Source of the DNA: Ailurus styani
Taxonomy: Eukaryota; Chordata; Mammalia; Carnivora; Ailuridae
Direction of reading: 5' to 3'
Assembly (NCBI GenBank): GCA_002007465.1
Contig: LNAC01000003.1
Location: 9,399,515-9,463,514, forward strand
Length of the DNA stretch: 64,000 nucleotides
Position numbers and translations under genes: made by a program. Under the pieces are notes generated by a model. That model was not told where the DNA came from, ran no database searches, and saw only the letters and a program-made list of their open reading frames with translations. Below are positions 25,315 through 40,300 of this stretch, one piece after another; the first letter of the stretch is position 1; every line of letters starts with the position of its first letter.

Positions 25315-28300
25315 GAGACTTGTGCATTCTTAGTGGCACTGAAGGTTTTTATTTTTATGGAAAGTCTTAGGAGTAAGTGGAGAGGTGTAAACCATAGTTA
25401 GCTTTTCATTTGCTATTAGCAAGTAGGCATGAATCATACATGGTTCACACCTTCCAAATCGATAAAGCTTGGCAAGTATTGCAACGTTTGATAACGACAG
25501 CCTGCCGGTGGGAAATTATAGAGGAAAAAAGAATCCATATAAAAATAGAACGGTAGAGCTGAAAGAATCTCAAAGTCTGTTTTTTGCTCAGGATTTTCTG
25601 TAGAGATCACCAGACCCCAAGCATGTCATTGAGCATATAACATCTTATCAGTGTCATGATCAGGATCTGCTAGGAATGTTTCCAGAGCCAAAGGGGCTCA
25701 ATGAAATGGGAAGCAATTACAGCGGCTGAATTAAACAGCTTTCTGCAGTTTTCTTGGGCAGGAGGCTTATACTAACGCACATAGAGAATTGCTAGGAGAG
25801 GAAGGCAATCTGCAGGCTTTGCCAGACCTAGTTTCTCATAGACCCCTTCTGTCCAGAAGACGTCTTGGGGGATTCTTTTTCTCCAGACCTCATGTTGGGG
25901 ATTGCTTTTCTGGTCTCCTTGTTTTTCCATAGAAGTGAGAAAACTGTGACCTAGTGTGAACAGAAGGATTATGTAAGGACATAAGTGAGAACTAGAGTTA
26001 AACTTCTTAATTCTCAATTTAGTGTTTTTTCTACTACATTCAGATTTCGAATTTGGAGGTAGCAATGTGGGAACAGACAAATACATAAAGTAGGAAGCAT
26101 TTTAAATATATATGTGTGTGATAATATTTCAAATGTACTAATATGTATGTATCTGGAATATATATATTATATACATAATATATAGCGTATACAGATGCTA
26201 TCTCTCTGGCACATTTATTGTGTGTACACATGCATTGTGTGCGTGTGTATACGTAGGAAAATTGGGCGCTGTACTCATGGAACTAAATTTTGTGTTTGTT
26301 TTATCTAATTGTTTTATTCTGCTGAATTTACTAAGAGGAGATACAGGTAAAACTCTGAATTTATAAAATATAGTAAAAACTGCTAAAAATAGATTGTAGC
26401 CATATGGAGTATGCTCAGCTCTGATAGATTTCCCGGGAGGCGATTTGTTTGTGAATCTTGAATTTGACTTACTATGTTATTAAAATTAATAGAGTATAAA
26501 ATTATTTGAAAAGTGGTTTTTAAGTTATAAAAATCATAGGTTATTATTATAATTGTTATTATAATGCATTAATTCCTTAGTTCCTTTAGTGATTTGAAAG
26601 CTTTGTGTGCTATTTGATGGAAATCTAGTTTCTAATGTTTTCTTTCTCAAATCTTAGGTTATCAGGCTGAGCTATGGAAAGATGTTTCAAAAACAAGAAA
26701 AGAGACCACTGTGTTTTTGGATACTACTGGCACAAGTCCATTCTGTGGTAAGTTAACATTTTCAACAAGTGAACAAATGATTGCTTTTATATACTAATTC
26801 ATATTTCCTCCAAAATGTTTTTCCTACCCACTTCAATTCTATCGTGTAATTTCAAGGAACTCTGAAATTTGTTAGAGCCCAATTCAAATAAGGATTTGAT
26901 TTTTTAGTTTGTTTAATTGTTCATCTCTTGAAGAATATTAGGGATATTTTTAGTTTTTGGCTGTTATGAATAAAGGTTCTATGAATATTTATATACAAGT
27001 TTTTATGTGAATTTACATTTTTATTTCTCCTTTATAAAGGCCTAGGAATGCAACTGCTGGGTCAGAAGCTAATTAGCCTTATAAGAAATTGACGAAGTGC
27101 TTTTCAGTTCACTGTAGCATTTTGCCATTCCCCCAACAAAGTATGAGTAATCCAATTTCTCTGATTTCTTACTAGCAATTCATGTTGTCATCATTTTAAA
27201 AAAAAAGTTATTCATTCTAATAGGTGGATAGTGATGACTTACTGTGGTTTTAATCTTTGTTGCCCTGATGGCTTGTGATAATGAATATCTTTTCTGTATA
27301 TCGTCTTTGGTGAAATGTGTGTTCATGTCTTTTGCCTATGTTCCAACTGTCTTTTTTTAAAAGTGTTGAGTTTTGAGAGTTTTCTTCATATATTTTTATA
27401 GTAGTCTTTGTTGGATGCTTGGTTTGCAAATATTTTCTCCCAGTCTGTAACTTGGCTATCTTTTCATCTTCTTTACAAGGACTTTTGCAAGGGCAAAAGT
27501 GTTTACTTTTGATGAGATCTAATTTATCATTTTTCTTTTCATAGAACATGTTTTTTGAGTCTGAGAACTCTGCTAAGTTTAGGTCCTGAAGATTTTTTCC
27601 CAATTTTTTTTTCTAAAAGTTTTAGTGTTTTATGTGTTACATTTAAGCCAGTAATTCATTACTGATTTAGTTTTTGTATAGTATGTGGGGTTTATGTTGA
27701 GGTCCAGTTTTTGTTTTTTGGTGGTTTTTTTTTTTTTTTTTTGCCTGTGGATTTCCATTTGCTCCAGAACCATTTGTTAAAGAGCCCTGTTTGCTTTATT
27801 GAAAAGCTTTTGTATGTTTATCAAAAATCAGTTAAGCATATTAGTTTAGGCATATTTCTATTTGGTCTAGATTCCGTTTTCTGTCCTGTTATTTATCTGC
27901 TCATCCCTTTTCCAATACCACACATTATTAATTACTATAGCCAATACTATGGCCTTAATATCAGATAGAATGATTATTTCTTCTTCATTCTTCTTTGTTA
28001 TGATGATTTTAGATATTCTGGGGTATTTGCCTTTCAATAAAAATTTAAAATAAGATTCTCTGTGTTTATAAAACTTTGGCTGGGATTTTGTTAGGAATTG
28101 CATTAAACCTATAGATTGATTTGGGGAGAACCGACATCTTTACCATGTTGTCTTCTGATACATAGACATGTTATGTCTCTAAACTTACTTTGATTCTTTG
28201 ATTTCTTTCATCGGCATTTTGTAATTTTCAGCATATAGGCCCTGTGTATCTTTTGTTACATGTATACCTAAATAATTATTTTTTAAAAAATTTTGAGTGA

Positions 28301-31300
28301 TTTTAAATACTATTTTAAAAATTTTATATCCCCATATCTATTGTTAGTATGTAGAAATAGGATTGAATATTTTGTATTGAGCTTGTTTCTTAGAGCCTTG
28401 CTGAACTCACTTCTTATTTCTTGGATTTTTAAAATAGACTTCTTAGAGTTTTCTATGTAATAACCGTATCATCTACAAATAAAGAGAAACTTTTACTTCT
28501 TCCTTTCTATCAGTACACCTTTTATTTCTCTTTCTTGTCTTGTTTCAGTGACTAGAACTTCTAGTACTATGTTAAATAAGAATGGTGAGAACAGACATCT
28601 TGTCTTATTCCTAATCTTAGAAGGAAGCATTGTTTGTTACTGAAGGTTTTTTGACCATGGGTTATTTACAAGCATGTTGTTTAATTCCATGTATTTAGAG
28701 ATTTTCCTGTTGTCCTTCTATTATTGATTTCTATTGTTGATTATCTTTTTTAGGGTCATTATGTTTAGAAAACAAATTCTATATAATTTCAATTCTTTTA
28801 AATTTGTTGAATTTTTTTTTAAGATTTTACTTATTTGACAGAGAGAGAGATCACAAGTAGGCAGAGAGGCAGGCAGAGGGAGAGGGGGGAGGGGGAAGCA
28901 GGCTCCCTGCTGAGCAGAGAGCCCAGTGAGGGCTTTATCCCAGGACCCTGAGATCATGACCTGAGCCGAAGGCAGAGGCTTTAACCCACTGAGCCACCCA
29001 GGTGCCCCTGTTGAATTTTTTTTAATAGTCCAGGATATAGTTTATCTGGGTGACTATTTCACAGGCACTTGAAATAAATGTATATTCTGTTTTTGTTGGG
29101 GGCAGTGTTCAATATATGTCAGTAAGATTCTGTTGGTCCCTAATATCTTCAACTCATTACAACATCAATTCAGAGTAAAAAAAATCTCACCTAATGTCAT
29201 CAGATAAAAAGTTCCAAATCAAATCATTCGATTCCAAATTCCAAATCTAAATCCGATTTGGATGAAGCTCTAGGTAGAATCCACCCATAGGCACAATTAC
29301 CTTCATTTGTGAGTCTATGAAACTCAAGGATCAAGTTATCTGTTTCCAAGATACATTGGTGAGACAGCATAGGATACTAGTCATAGACATTCCTGTTAAA
29401 AAGGAAAAAAAAATGAAAGGAAAATGGAGTCAATAGTCTGAACCAATTTTATAGTCCAGTGAAGCAAATCCCATTTGGTTTCAAGGGTTGGGAATAATTC
29501 CCTATGGTTTCTTCCTCGCAGGGCCTGCTCTTTGGGTTCACGACTCCATGTTCTAGCTTCTTAGAGTCATCTTTTTTCTTCTTTCTTTCCTCTTTTTTAT
29601 TTATTTATTTGTTTACTTGTTTAGTATAAATGGTAACTTATGCTTACAGCTGAATAGTTTTAACAGCCTGTTCCTCCAAAAATTTTGGAGGTCCAACAAC
29701 ATTCTTTCATTTTGTACTCTGTCTCCTTCAGTCCAAGCTGACATTGTTTATGCCACTACAACGTTGTCAAAAACCTCGTCGTAGATGTCCATATATGTCA
29801 GAGATTCGTTCCTTTAAACAAGAGCTACTTCCAAATACCTTTTGTAGATAATCCTATCTCTATTTCAGCCTTCTGCTGAGGTGGGGCAGGGAGTCTACGA
29901 ACAGCATACTTAATCTTTTCAAAGAGCCTTTTGTGTTACTGAATACTCTGACATTTTGATCTTTCTAAGCCAAAAGGTTGTCTAGCCACACTCCTAGATT
30001 TTTCTCTAGACCGTGATTTCCTGATGGCGAATCTCTTAGTTTTAGTATCTTTTGCAAACTTGATAAGGATTTTTCAAGTCATCATGTCCACGTTTGTTTT
30101 AGTGTAACACTTGTATCTCAATTTACATTTTTCCTCTCACATTTCACCATAAACACCAGTAGGAAATAAGGCCACATTTTGAAGACTTATTAGCATGGAA
30201 ATCCCCTCAGCTAGATGTCCAATTTCTTTATTTACAACTTTTGCTTTCTATATAATTTCAGGACATAATTTTGTTAGGCTTTCTGTGACTATATCACAAG
30301 TATTCTTTTTCTCCCAGTTTCCAACAACACGTCCCTGCCTTCTGCGGCCTCACCGGCAGAGTCGTTACCATCTGCATTTCCACTAACAGTGTGTTCAAGG
30401 TAATCTAGGTCTTTTTTATCATGCTCCTCAAAATTCGTTTAGCTTCTGTTTGTTGCCAATTTCAAAACCTCTACCTCATTTTTAGGTATTTATTACAAGA
30501 GCATCCCATTCTTCACATCAAAATATGGATTCATCTTCTGTCACTAACATGACAAACTACCACAAACTTATTGGCTTAAAAAAGCAAAAATCTATTATCT
30601 TTACAGTCAGAAGACTGACACAGGTGTCACTGCAAAAATCAGGGTGTCAGCAAGACTGCATTTTGGGAGGCTCCAGGGGAGAACCTGTTTCCTTGACATT
30701 TTGAGGCTGTATGCCTCAAAATCCAGAGGCTGTCTGCGTTCCTTGGCTTGTGGCCTTTTCTTCCCCAGTGGTGAATTGAGTCTTCCCTCACACCCACTGC
30801 ATCTCTTCAACCCTTCTTTATGCACCACATCTCTTTACGATTCTCTTCTGTCTTCCTCTTCTGCTTTTAAGGCATTGTGATTACAATCCTTGTGACTGCA
30901 CTGCTCCAGCTTGGATGAATCAGATAATCTTCCTATTTTAAGGGCGACTGATGAGTGATTTTAATTCCATTTGAGATCTAATTATGCTTTGCCATTTAAG
31001 GTAATATATTCACAGATTCCAGAGATTAGGATGTGAACATGTCATTTGGGGAGGTCCACAGGTGTGAGAATTTGACTTGCATTTTGGTTTCTTTACATTC
31101 TCCACTTTAAAATCTCATTGTCTTGAGTAGCAGATTGCGTGATAATTTTGGTCTCAATCATCAAATATATAAAATGCACGAGGGAAAGGGTAATCTATTG
31201 TATGTATGCAGCTGTCTTCCCTTCCCATTTTTTACCTCTTTGTTTTTAATGCATTAAGACGATTTCAGTTCCTTTCTGTTTGAAGAAATCCCTTCTTACA

Positions 31301-34300
31301 ATATTTAAGAGATTGAGTCTACTAATAAGAAATTCTTTAAGTTTTTCTTTGTCTTAAAGTGCCTTTATTCCTCCTTTATTCTCAAAGAATAGTTTTGCTG
31401 GATATGAGGTTCAGTGCTGAGCTCTTTCTTTTGGCCTTTGAAAAAAGGGCCACATAATGTGTGAAAAATGCTGGCCTCCGTAATTTCGGATGCAAAAATC
31501 TGTTGTGACTCAAGTTGGTGTTCTCCTATAGATATTGCATCATTTGGCTTGAGCTGCTTTTGATTTTTTTCTTTGTTTTTTGTTTTCTGAAGTTTAATGA
31601 TGATATGACTTGGTGAGATTTGTTCAGGTTGGTCCTATTTTGGGTTCACTCATCTTCTTGCATCTGCTGATTTGTTGTCTTCACCAAATTTAGAAAATCC
31701 TTGGCCATTATTTCTTTGAATATTCTTTAGCCCCACTTTCTTTTCTCTCTTCCTGACACTAAAGCAGAGATATTATATCTTTGTTAAGGTCACACAGGTA
31801 TCCGAGGCCCTGTTCATTGTTTTTCCGTCAGTCTCTTTTCTCTCCATTGCTGAGATTGATGGGCCAATTGATCTGTCTTTGAATTTACTGATTTCTTTCC
31901 TCTATCATCCACTCTACCATCAGGCACATCCAGTGAGCTTTATGTATATTACTGTAGCTTTCATTTATGTAATTTCTACTTTATTTTCTTTTTCAGCTCC
32001 TATTTCTTTGCTCAGATATTTCTATTCATTTTTTCAAGAGGCTCTAACTGACTTCGAAGCATTTTTATGATGGCTTCTTTGAAATCCTTGTCAGATAATC
32101 CCAGCATCTGATTCATCTCAATATTGGCATCATTTCATTGTCCTTTCTCACCAAAGTTGTAGTTGTCTTTGTTCTTGGTATAATGGGCAATTTTCAATCA
32201 CATCCTGGACATTTTGTTTATTATGTTGGAATTTGAGTCCTATTTAAATCTTTTGTTTCTAAGCAGGCAGCCACATTGTTTAGATTTTAGCTTTATGTAT
32301 TCTGAGGCTGTGATTTCTTACACGTATAAAGGTTCAGAATTTTTATATTTTCCTGGTGATTTGCTTCTTTTTTTTTTGTTTATGCATAAAATTGCATTTT
32401 GACTCCCAATTTTATCCGATTCTATCACAACAGCAATTTGTCTCATGGAGACTTTGAACCTATGTTTTCTTTCCTGTCTTGAATATTATGTTCTGTAGTA
32501 TTTTATTTCATATGTTACTTAATGAGTATTTGTTATGGATGTTATCATTACAACAAATCCTCACCATATTTACCAATTTTGGTTTTTTACCTTTTATCTT
32601 GTTTTCTTTTCCCTCCCACACTTTTTCCTTGTGAGTTTAACTCCTATCTTACTAAAGCACATCCTTAATGATTTTTCACTACTGGTCTCTTTCAGTTTGT
32701 TTATTTCCTTGAAAATGTCCTTATCTTTTCCTTACACTGGAATCCAAATTTAATTCAAGATAGAATTCTACGTTGAGAGGATTTTCACTCAACACTTTGA
32801 AGATGTTAATATTCTTTTCAGATAATTTCTTTTCATTTATTGTCAGTGTAATTGTTTCCTGCAGATAACCTAGAGTTTTCTTCTGGTTGAATTAATTAAT
32901 TAATCTATTTATTTGTGATTTATTATCATTTTCTTGCTTCAATGGTCATTTTAAGTCTCTTAAAAATTAAAGAAAGGTATTTGTGCTATTTCAAAATAAA
33001 GACTCACATATTCTTTTAATATAGAAAACTCTCAGTAGTCAGCTTTTCAAAATTCTGTCTTCGAGCAAGTTGGATTTTGTTTTTTCCAGAATTTATGTAG
33101 CATAGTCTTAGAGCATTTTTAATGTAATTTGGAGGGGGTGGGGAGTCTTCTCCAAGTCATGACTGCTAACTTAAATTCCATATTACCAGGGCACCTGGGT
33201 GGCTCAGTCGGTTAAGCGTGGGACACTTTATTTCCTTTCAGGTCATGATTCAGGATTCTGAGCTCGAGCCCCGCAACCTACTCCATGCCCTGGGTGGAGT
33301 CTGCTTCTCTCTCTCTCTCTCTCTCAAATAAAGAAATAAATAAAATCTTTTTTTTTTAAGTTTTGTTTTGTTTTGTTTTGTTTTACTTGACAGAGAAAGA
33401 GATCGCAAGTAGGCAGAGAGGCAGGCAGAGAGAAGAGGAGGCAGGCTCCCCACTGTGCAGGGAGCCCAATGCGGGCCTCCATCCCAGGACCCTGAGGTCA
33501 TGACCTGAGCCGAAGGCAGAGGCTTTAACCCACTGAGCCACCCAGGCGCCCAAGAAATAAATAAAATCTTTTTGAAAATTCCATGTTACCTGGAGTTTTA
33601 TTTAGTCTTAGTAAAATTTCCCCCCCCATCTAAGACTCATAGAAAACCAGCAGGAAGAATTTTCCAAGTTCCTCTTTGAATGACAAAGTAGAGAATTAAG
33701 GTGTCTGGCTCTGTGCAGGGACTTTCGTTTCAGCTCTGTCACTTAGCATCAGGTTTCTTGTGCGTGGAAGCTGACGCTGCAACCTCAGGCTCCCTACATC
33801 CAGTTCTTAAGTCCTGAAGGGATCCAGAGATTGAGTCCATCTTAAGTTTTGCCTTTACTTTCTCTGCATTTCTGCTTCCTGATATTTTTCCTACCTTCAT
33901 CTGAGTTTGGTTGTGTATTTGATTTAGAGATTGTACACTCATCATTTCCACATACTTGTAGCTGGAGGTGGGCTTATTCTGTAACATCTCAACATGTCAT
34001 GCTACCAGAAGTCATCTGAGAAAGTCTGAACATCTGCCTTTTTGGATGAGGTGGAACAAACTATTTTGTCTAAAGCTGAGCAGTCACTTCAAAGAAGAGG
34101 TTCTCAACTCTCTTGTGTTAGAAATTGATGAGGTCCAGTGATATGTACATTACATTATTTGAGATAGTACTCAGGCATCAGGAATAAAACAAGAAGTTAC
34201 CACTCTTGCCTGTTTAGTAGCAACATTTAACAGATAGCATGCATGATTTTAGTACATGTATTTTCCTAAGAAAATTTCACATTCCATGTTCTGTTTTTAT

Positions 34301-37300
34301 ATGTTTCCTTCTCAGAGATGGTTCACGGTACAGGGACTGGACATAGACTACGCATTCTAGTCCATAAGTTACAATATCACAACAGGATTGGGATAGAGCC
34401 AAAAGAATGGGTATCACCTTACACTGGATTGCAGGAAAATGTAATCCACTTAGCTGTGTAGGGGACTGGGGGATGGGCATCTAAGTCATAATGGCATCAT
34501 ACTTGAAGTATGGGAGGAAAAGTGGATATTGATGTTAAGTGGTAAAAGGGGTAGACTTAGTGAGCACTTAAAAATACCTCTTTGCTGGGGCGCCTGGGTG
34601 GCTCAGTGGGTTAAACCCTCTGCCTTTGGCTCAAGTCATGATCTCAGGGTCCTGGGATCGAGGCCCCCATCGGGCTGTCTGCTCAGCGGGGAGCCTGCTT
34701 CCTCCTCTCTCTTTGCCTGCCTCTCTGCCTACTTGTGATCTCTCTCTCTCTCTGTGTCAAATAAATAAATAAAACCTTTTAAAAAAATATGTCATTGCTG
34801 TGAATTTAAATCCTCCCTCTGTCTGGGTATTTCCCCTCCAGATGCATCAACATCTTCCCATCATAGAAATGAAAGTATCTTAAACTTGCTATATAAGCTA
34901 ATCTTCTAGCTCTTGTTTGCAGGTGGAGTAGTGGAATCTTGAAGCAGTTCTGGGCTGTAATTTTTGCGGTGGTGTTTTTGGCAGAGCCTTATTCTCTGGC
35001 CCTCAGTAATTATTTGAACTACATATTCCCTAATAAATTCTTATTGTGCTAAAACAAACAAACAAACAAACAAACAAACAAACAAACCTCACAGGGAGTC
35101 AGAACTTTCTGTAAAGCTCAGACAATATTGAGTATAGGGGTAAGTTCAGCATCCTTACTTCTGGAAGATTTACTATATCAATTTTTAGCTGGGGCATTTT
35201 GAATAAGAACTAGAAATACTTAATTTTACAGTCATTCCTAAACAACCGGTGAAACTGGGGATTGTATTTGTCAAGCAATTTTACCTAGGACTACTCATCG
35301 GATAATTAAGGAACCTTGTCATATTAACTTTGGTTGTGCTATTGAAAAAGAAAAATTGTTTCATTGACCTAAATTCTGAAATTTTTTGGTGCAGACCAGT
35401 TAGTATTCTTTAATTATTTGGCCAACTTTTCACCATAGCTATGACTGTCTGGCAGGCTTTTTCATTCCTCACTTTCAAGTCTAGTTAAAAATTGCCAAAA
35501 AATAAAATATATTACCCACATTCCAAATGAATGGCTCTCAATATTATGTGCATATAGAATACATGCCTAGATTGCATACATATATACATACATGTATATC
35601 TGCATAGGCATCAAATATAAGGGAAAAAATGATAATGTGAGTTGTATTCTATATTTTTGTTTTATAGCCTATTATTTTGTTCTCACTGTGACTCTTCTGG
35701 ATGATATTCTAGAGGATGGTTATATTACATTTAAATTGTTAAACCAGCTTGGAATGGTTGAAGAGGCAAGACTCTATGAGTAAGTATAATTTAGTATTTT
35801 TTCTTTCATTAATTAAATGTTTGTTTTCTTGAACACCTACTTTGGAATGTAATACAAATGGTGTAAATTTTCTATCCATTGAGCCTTAAAATGTTCAATA
35901 GTAAAAGAATCTCAGGTTTATATGAAGATGCTGAATACAAAGTCATCTAACTTGTTTGTATCATACACGCCTGGGAACTACAAACATTAGGGGAGATTTC
36001 CCCCCCCTCATTCTCTCATTCCAGTGTTCTTCTCAAACTACCTTGCCTTCTAATTCTCTCTGGTTTTCAGGCAACATTGTGTTCACAGTGGTGTGAATAA
36101 ATGTCTAGTAACTTCTGTCAGTAGAGTGACCGTTTCCATATTTCAGAGAACCACTCCCAGCCACAAATCCCACAAATAATAGAAGAGGGTTTTGTTTTTA
36201 CTTAATCTTCTATTTAACTCTTTATGTATATATGTATGTGTAGGTATATATATATATTTAAAGTTATCTAATCACCTCAAAGAATGTTCTCAGCTTGAAT
36301 TTGTTGAATGCATATTTGTGTATTTAATAATATCTGAAACTAAGAAATTCATTTCCTGTTAAACAAAAGAGTGATATGAAGGTGTGTGCTACTATTAAAA
36401 TTATAGTTTCCAACCTGCTGTGCTAGGCTTCTAGAAATCTATTAAATAATGAAACTTTTCAAAAGGCTCACTGGTACCATGTCTAGTGATGAAATAAAAG
36501 ATACACTTTATTTTGTTGTGCCTGGACTTAGAACAATTTGGTTTAGGTTTAGATTTATTCCTGATGACATCATTAAAATTTCATAATTGGTATGTCCAGT
36601 GTTTACTCCTGTCGTAGTTTAGGTAGTTACAGTACCTGAACTGACGAAACCTGATGTGTGTTGGGCTTCAGACTTGCATACATCGTGATTTCCAAACTTA
36701 ATCACCATTAAAGCGAACCAGGGAAAAGTCTGGATGCTTGTATATTTGCACGTTAACATTGCAAACAATGAAAGTGATGTATGTAATTTTACAGGATTAT
36801 TATGAACCTTTGTTTAAAATCTAAAATGGTATTAAGGGCGCCTGGGTGGCTCAGTGGGTTAAAGTCTCTGCCTTCGGCTCAGGTCATGATCTCAGGGTCC
36901 TGGGATCGAGCCCCACATCAGGCTCTGTGCTCAGCAGGAAGCCTGCTTCCTCCTCTCTCTCTGCCTACTTGTAATCTCTCTCTGTCAAATAAATAAATAA
37001 AATCTTTAAAAAAATAAATAAAATGGTATTAAAATGTAAAAAGCATCCATAACTCATAATAAATAAAGTTTGTTTTATAGATCAATCTGTAAAATCTTGA
37101 AATCCACAAAGAAAAATAATAGTAAAAGAAGTATATTATGATAAAATATCGAGAACCCATGTACAGAAGTGACATAAAGACTACTTCATCATGGGATACT
37201 AAGACCATTCTTGGAAATAATATTCCGAGTTATAAGTCAGGAAAAATTTTTTAAACATTGAGCTAAACATATTTTTATCATTAGATCCTTAAAAATTTAA

Positions 37301-40300
37301 TTTTCTTAAAATGATTAATGGCATTGCAGATAATTTAGTAGTTGGATAGAACTAGTGATGAGTGAGCATTGATTATTTTTGTTTTTTTCCCTGTCTTCAA
37401 CTTCCCCTCAGTCACCCAGAAAAGAATATTAAATAAATCAAATTAGGATTTCAGATTCTTCAAATTCTTCATTTCCATCAAGGCTCATCTTTTTTTTTTT
37501 CTTTTTTTTTTTTTTAAGGTTTTATTTATTTATTTGACAGAGAAGCAGCAAGAGAGGAACACAAGCACAGGGAGTGGGAGAGGGAGAAGCAGGCTCCCTG
37601 CAGAGCAGGGAGCCGCCCAATGTGGTTCTCGATGCAGGTCTTGATGCAGGGCTCAATGCGGGGCTCCATGTGGGACTCAGTCCCAGGACCCTGGGATCAT
37701 GACCTGAGCTGAAGACAGACACTTAACGACTGAGCCACCCACACGCCCCAAGTCCCATCCTTTATTAAGAGAAACTTAAGTTCTTGCACTTCATTTTGAT
37801 CACTGGTTGACAGTGTTATAATAATAGTTTACAATAGTTTATTGCTTTAAATCGCTTAAAATACTGTATATATGTGCATATATATAACACATATGTGTAT
37901 GATCCTTTATTTATTTATTATTATTATTTTTAAATATTTTTATTTATTTATTTGACAGAGAGAGAGAGAGATCACAAGTAGGCAGAGAGGCAGGCAGAGA
38001 GAGAGGAGGAAGCAGGCCCCCCGCTGAGCAGAGAGCCCGACATGGGCCTCGATCCCAGGACCCTGAGATCATGACCTGAGCTGAAGGCAGAGGGTTTAAC
38101 CCACTGAGCCACCCAGGCGCCCAATCCTTTATTTATTTTTATAAGACACATGCTTTCTTAGTTTTTGAATCCACCTCTTCAGCACCAACGGAGCGTATTT
38201 AGGCATTTCACCAAATAATGGGTATTCAAGATAAAATAGCACTGTTATTGTTCTCAGGGAAGTGACAGAATACTGGAGGAGACTAAAGTGTATTGATAGC
38301 TCTGAGTAATAAGTTCTGTAGTAACAGAATACGTATGTGCTGTGGGTGAAAAGAAGCAAGGAAGCATTTGAAGAGGAGAGATTGCAGTCAACAAGTGGAG
38401 AGAGAGTGCTTTCAAAGGCACGGAAACAGGAAAGTACCAGAGTTCAGTAGCAGCACAAAGACTTATAGTACTAGAGAAGCTGTTTCCAGCTTGTTCAGAA
38501 GGCAATGAAATTGTGATTCTTGATTTCCTTTATAAACATCATTGTCTGTGCAGAACACCATGAAATATTGATGCATTGATTCACATACTTGCCTTAGTGC
38601 ATTTTTCATGAAGGGATATAAAACATGGATGACATATTCATGGTAAATCTGTCCATTTAAGCCTGGCCATAAGCTTTCTTGTTTTTCTATTAATAATTCT
38701 TTGCTAATAGCTTTGATCATGCTTTGGGATTTGAACTATTTCAGAAAGCAGGGAAGTCAGAGACTTTTAAATGACCTTTTGCTTCCCTTTTCAAAATTGA
38801 AAAGGAATACTTGCTCACTGTAGAAAATGCGTCATACAGGAAAAAGGGAGAAGCATATATAATTATATCATTCAGGGATGTTCATATTTACTATTTGGTC
38901 TACATATATGTCTCCTCCTCTTCCTCTACCTCCTCATTTCCTTCCTCTTTCTTCTCGTACATATCCCTATGCATTATTTTTTTCACTTAGCAAAATTAGG
39001 ATCTTATCCTGATTTTTATACCGAATGGTACAGTGTAATCATTTTTTATGTCACTAAAAATTACTCACACGTTATAATATGCCAAATATATTAATACATC
39101 AATATAGGAATTTAAACAGGAGGTATCAATTTTGGACATTCTGGTTAGAATGATTCCCTCAGAGGATGAGTAATGGAGATATGAGAGTGGCACAAGTCTA
39201 GAGAGGTGGCTGTTTTATTAATTTCTGTGAGAGATGATAGAGGCCTGGACTAAATCTGTGGAAACTTTTTTTTCTTAAGATTTAGAATAGATGTGTTTTT
39301 ATGATTAATTAAATATGTAAAAGTGAAGAAAAGAAACCCATTTTGAGGCAAATATTTAAGTTATGGTGCCATTTACTGAGCTAGGAGGTCAGGGAGAGGA
39401 GCCAATTTAATCATTCAGTATAATATCCTGAAAGCTTCTATAAGTCAGTAACTGTACTAGAAATTACAGGTACAGTTCTGGACAAATTAGAGTGCTGCCT
39501 TTACATAATTTCTGTCCAGCATAGCCAGTAGACTTTACAAATACATAATATAAATAAAATGATGATGTTCATCATTCCTCTATTCAAACCATTTTTAATG
39601 TATATCTCCATTGAGCTGGGGACCATGCAAAGTGCTGAGGATACTGTGATGAGAAAAATAGTCATTAAAGTTGCAGCTTAATGAAGGATATAACAGTAAT
39701 CAAAAATAAATAAAAATGTATAAATAAAACCTGAAAAATGTCTTGAAGCAAAGTATAGTGTGTATGGAAACATGAAATAGGGGGTAGTGAGGTCACCAAA
39801 AGTTTCTCTAAGGATGTGTCATATTAGTTGAGACCTAACTGATGAGCAGGAATTCATCTTTTTTGCTATATTTCGGGCCGAGGGGTCAACAAATGCATAG
39901 ATACTGAAGTAGGAGGAAGCATAACCCATTTTAGGAACTAAAGGAATTTTATAATGTGTTAGAATGGAGGCAGGGAAAGCAAGAGAGATTTGAGAGAGTT
40001 AGAAAAGCCCTCGATTTGGTAAGAACTAGAACTTATAGGGCCATTTGTAGGATTATATTTTACTCACTGGGCAAATGAAAACCACTAAAGTATTTCAGTT
40101 GGGGTACTCTGGTTGGAGCCGGGATTGGATCTTTATTTTGTAAAAACAATTTGATCACAGTGGGTTGATGAGGGAAAAGAGAGGTTGTTGTTGCAAGAAT
40201 ACAGGCAAGGGACAATGGTGTCCTGGATGCTTGTAGTGGAGATGGAAACTGAGGATGTAGTCAAAGCAGACTCAGGATATTTCATAGGTATAGTCAGTAG

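Noticed and set aside
25772..26086. 104-codon - strand ORF in LIPI intron 6
   Set aside because: No domain, no homologue I recognise, and no splice or codon support.
27250..27603. 117-codon - strand ORF
   Set aside because: Fragment of degenerate L1 ORF2, not a host gene.
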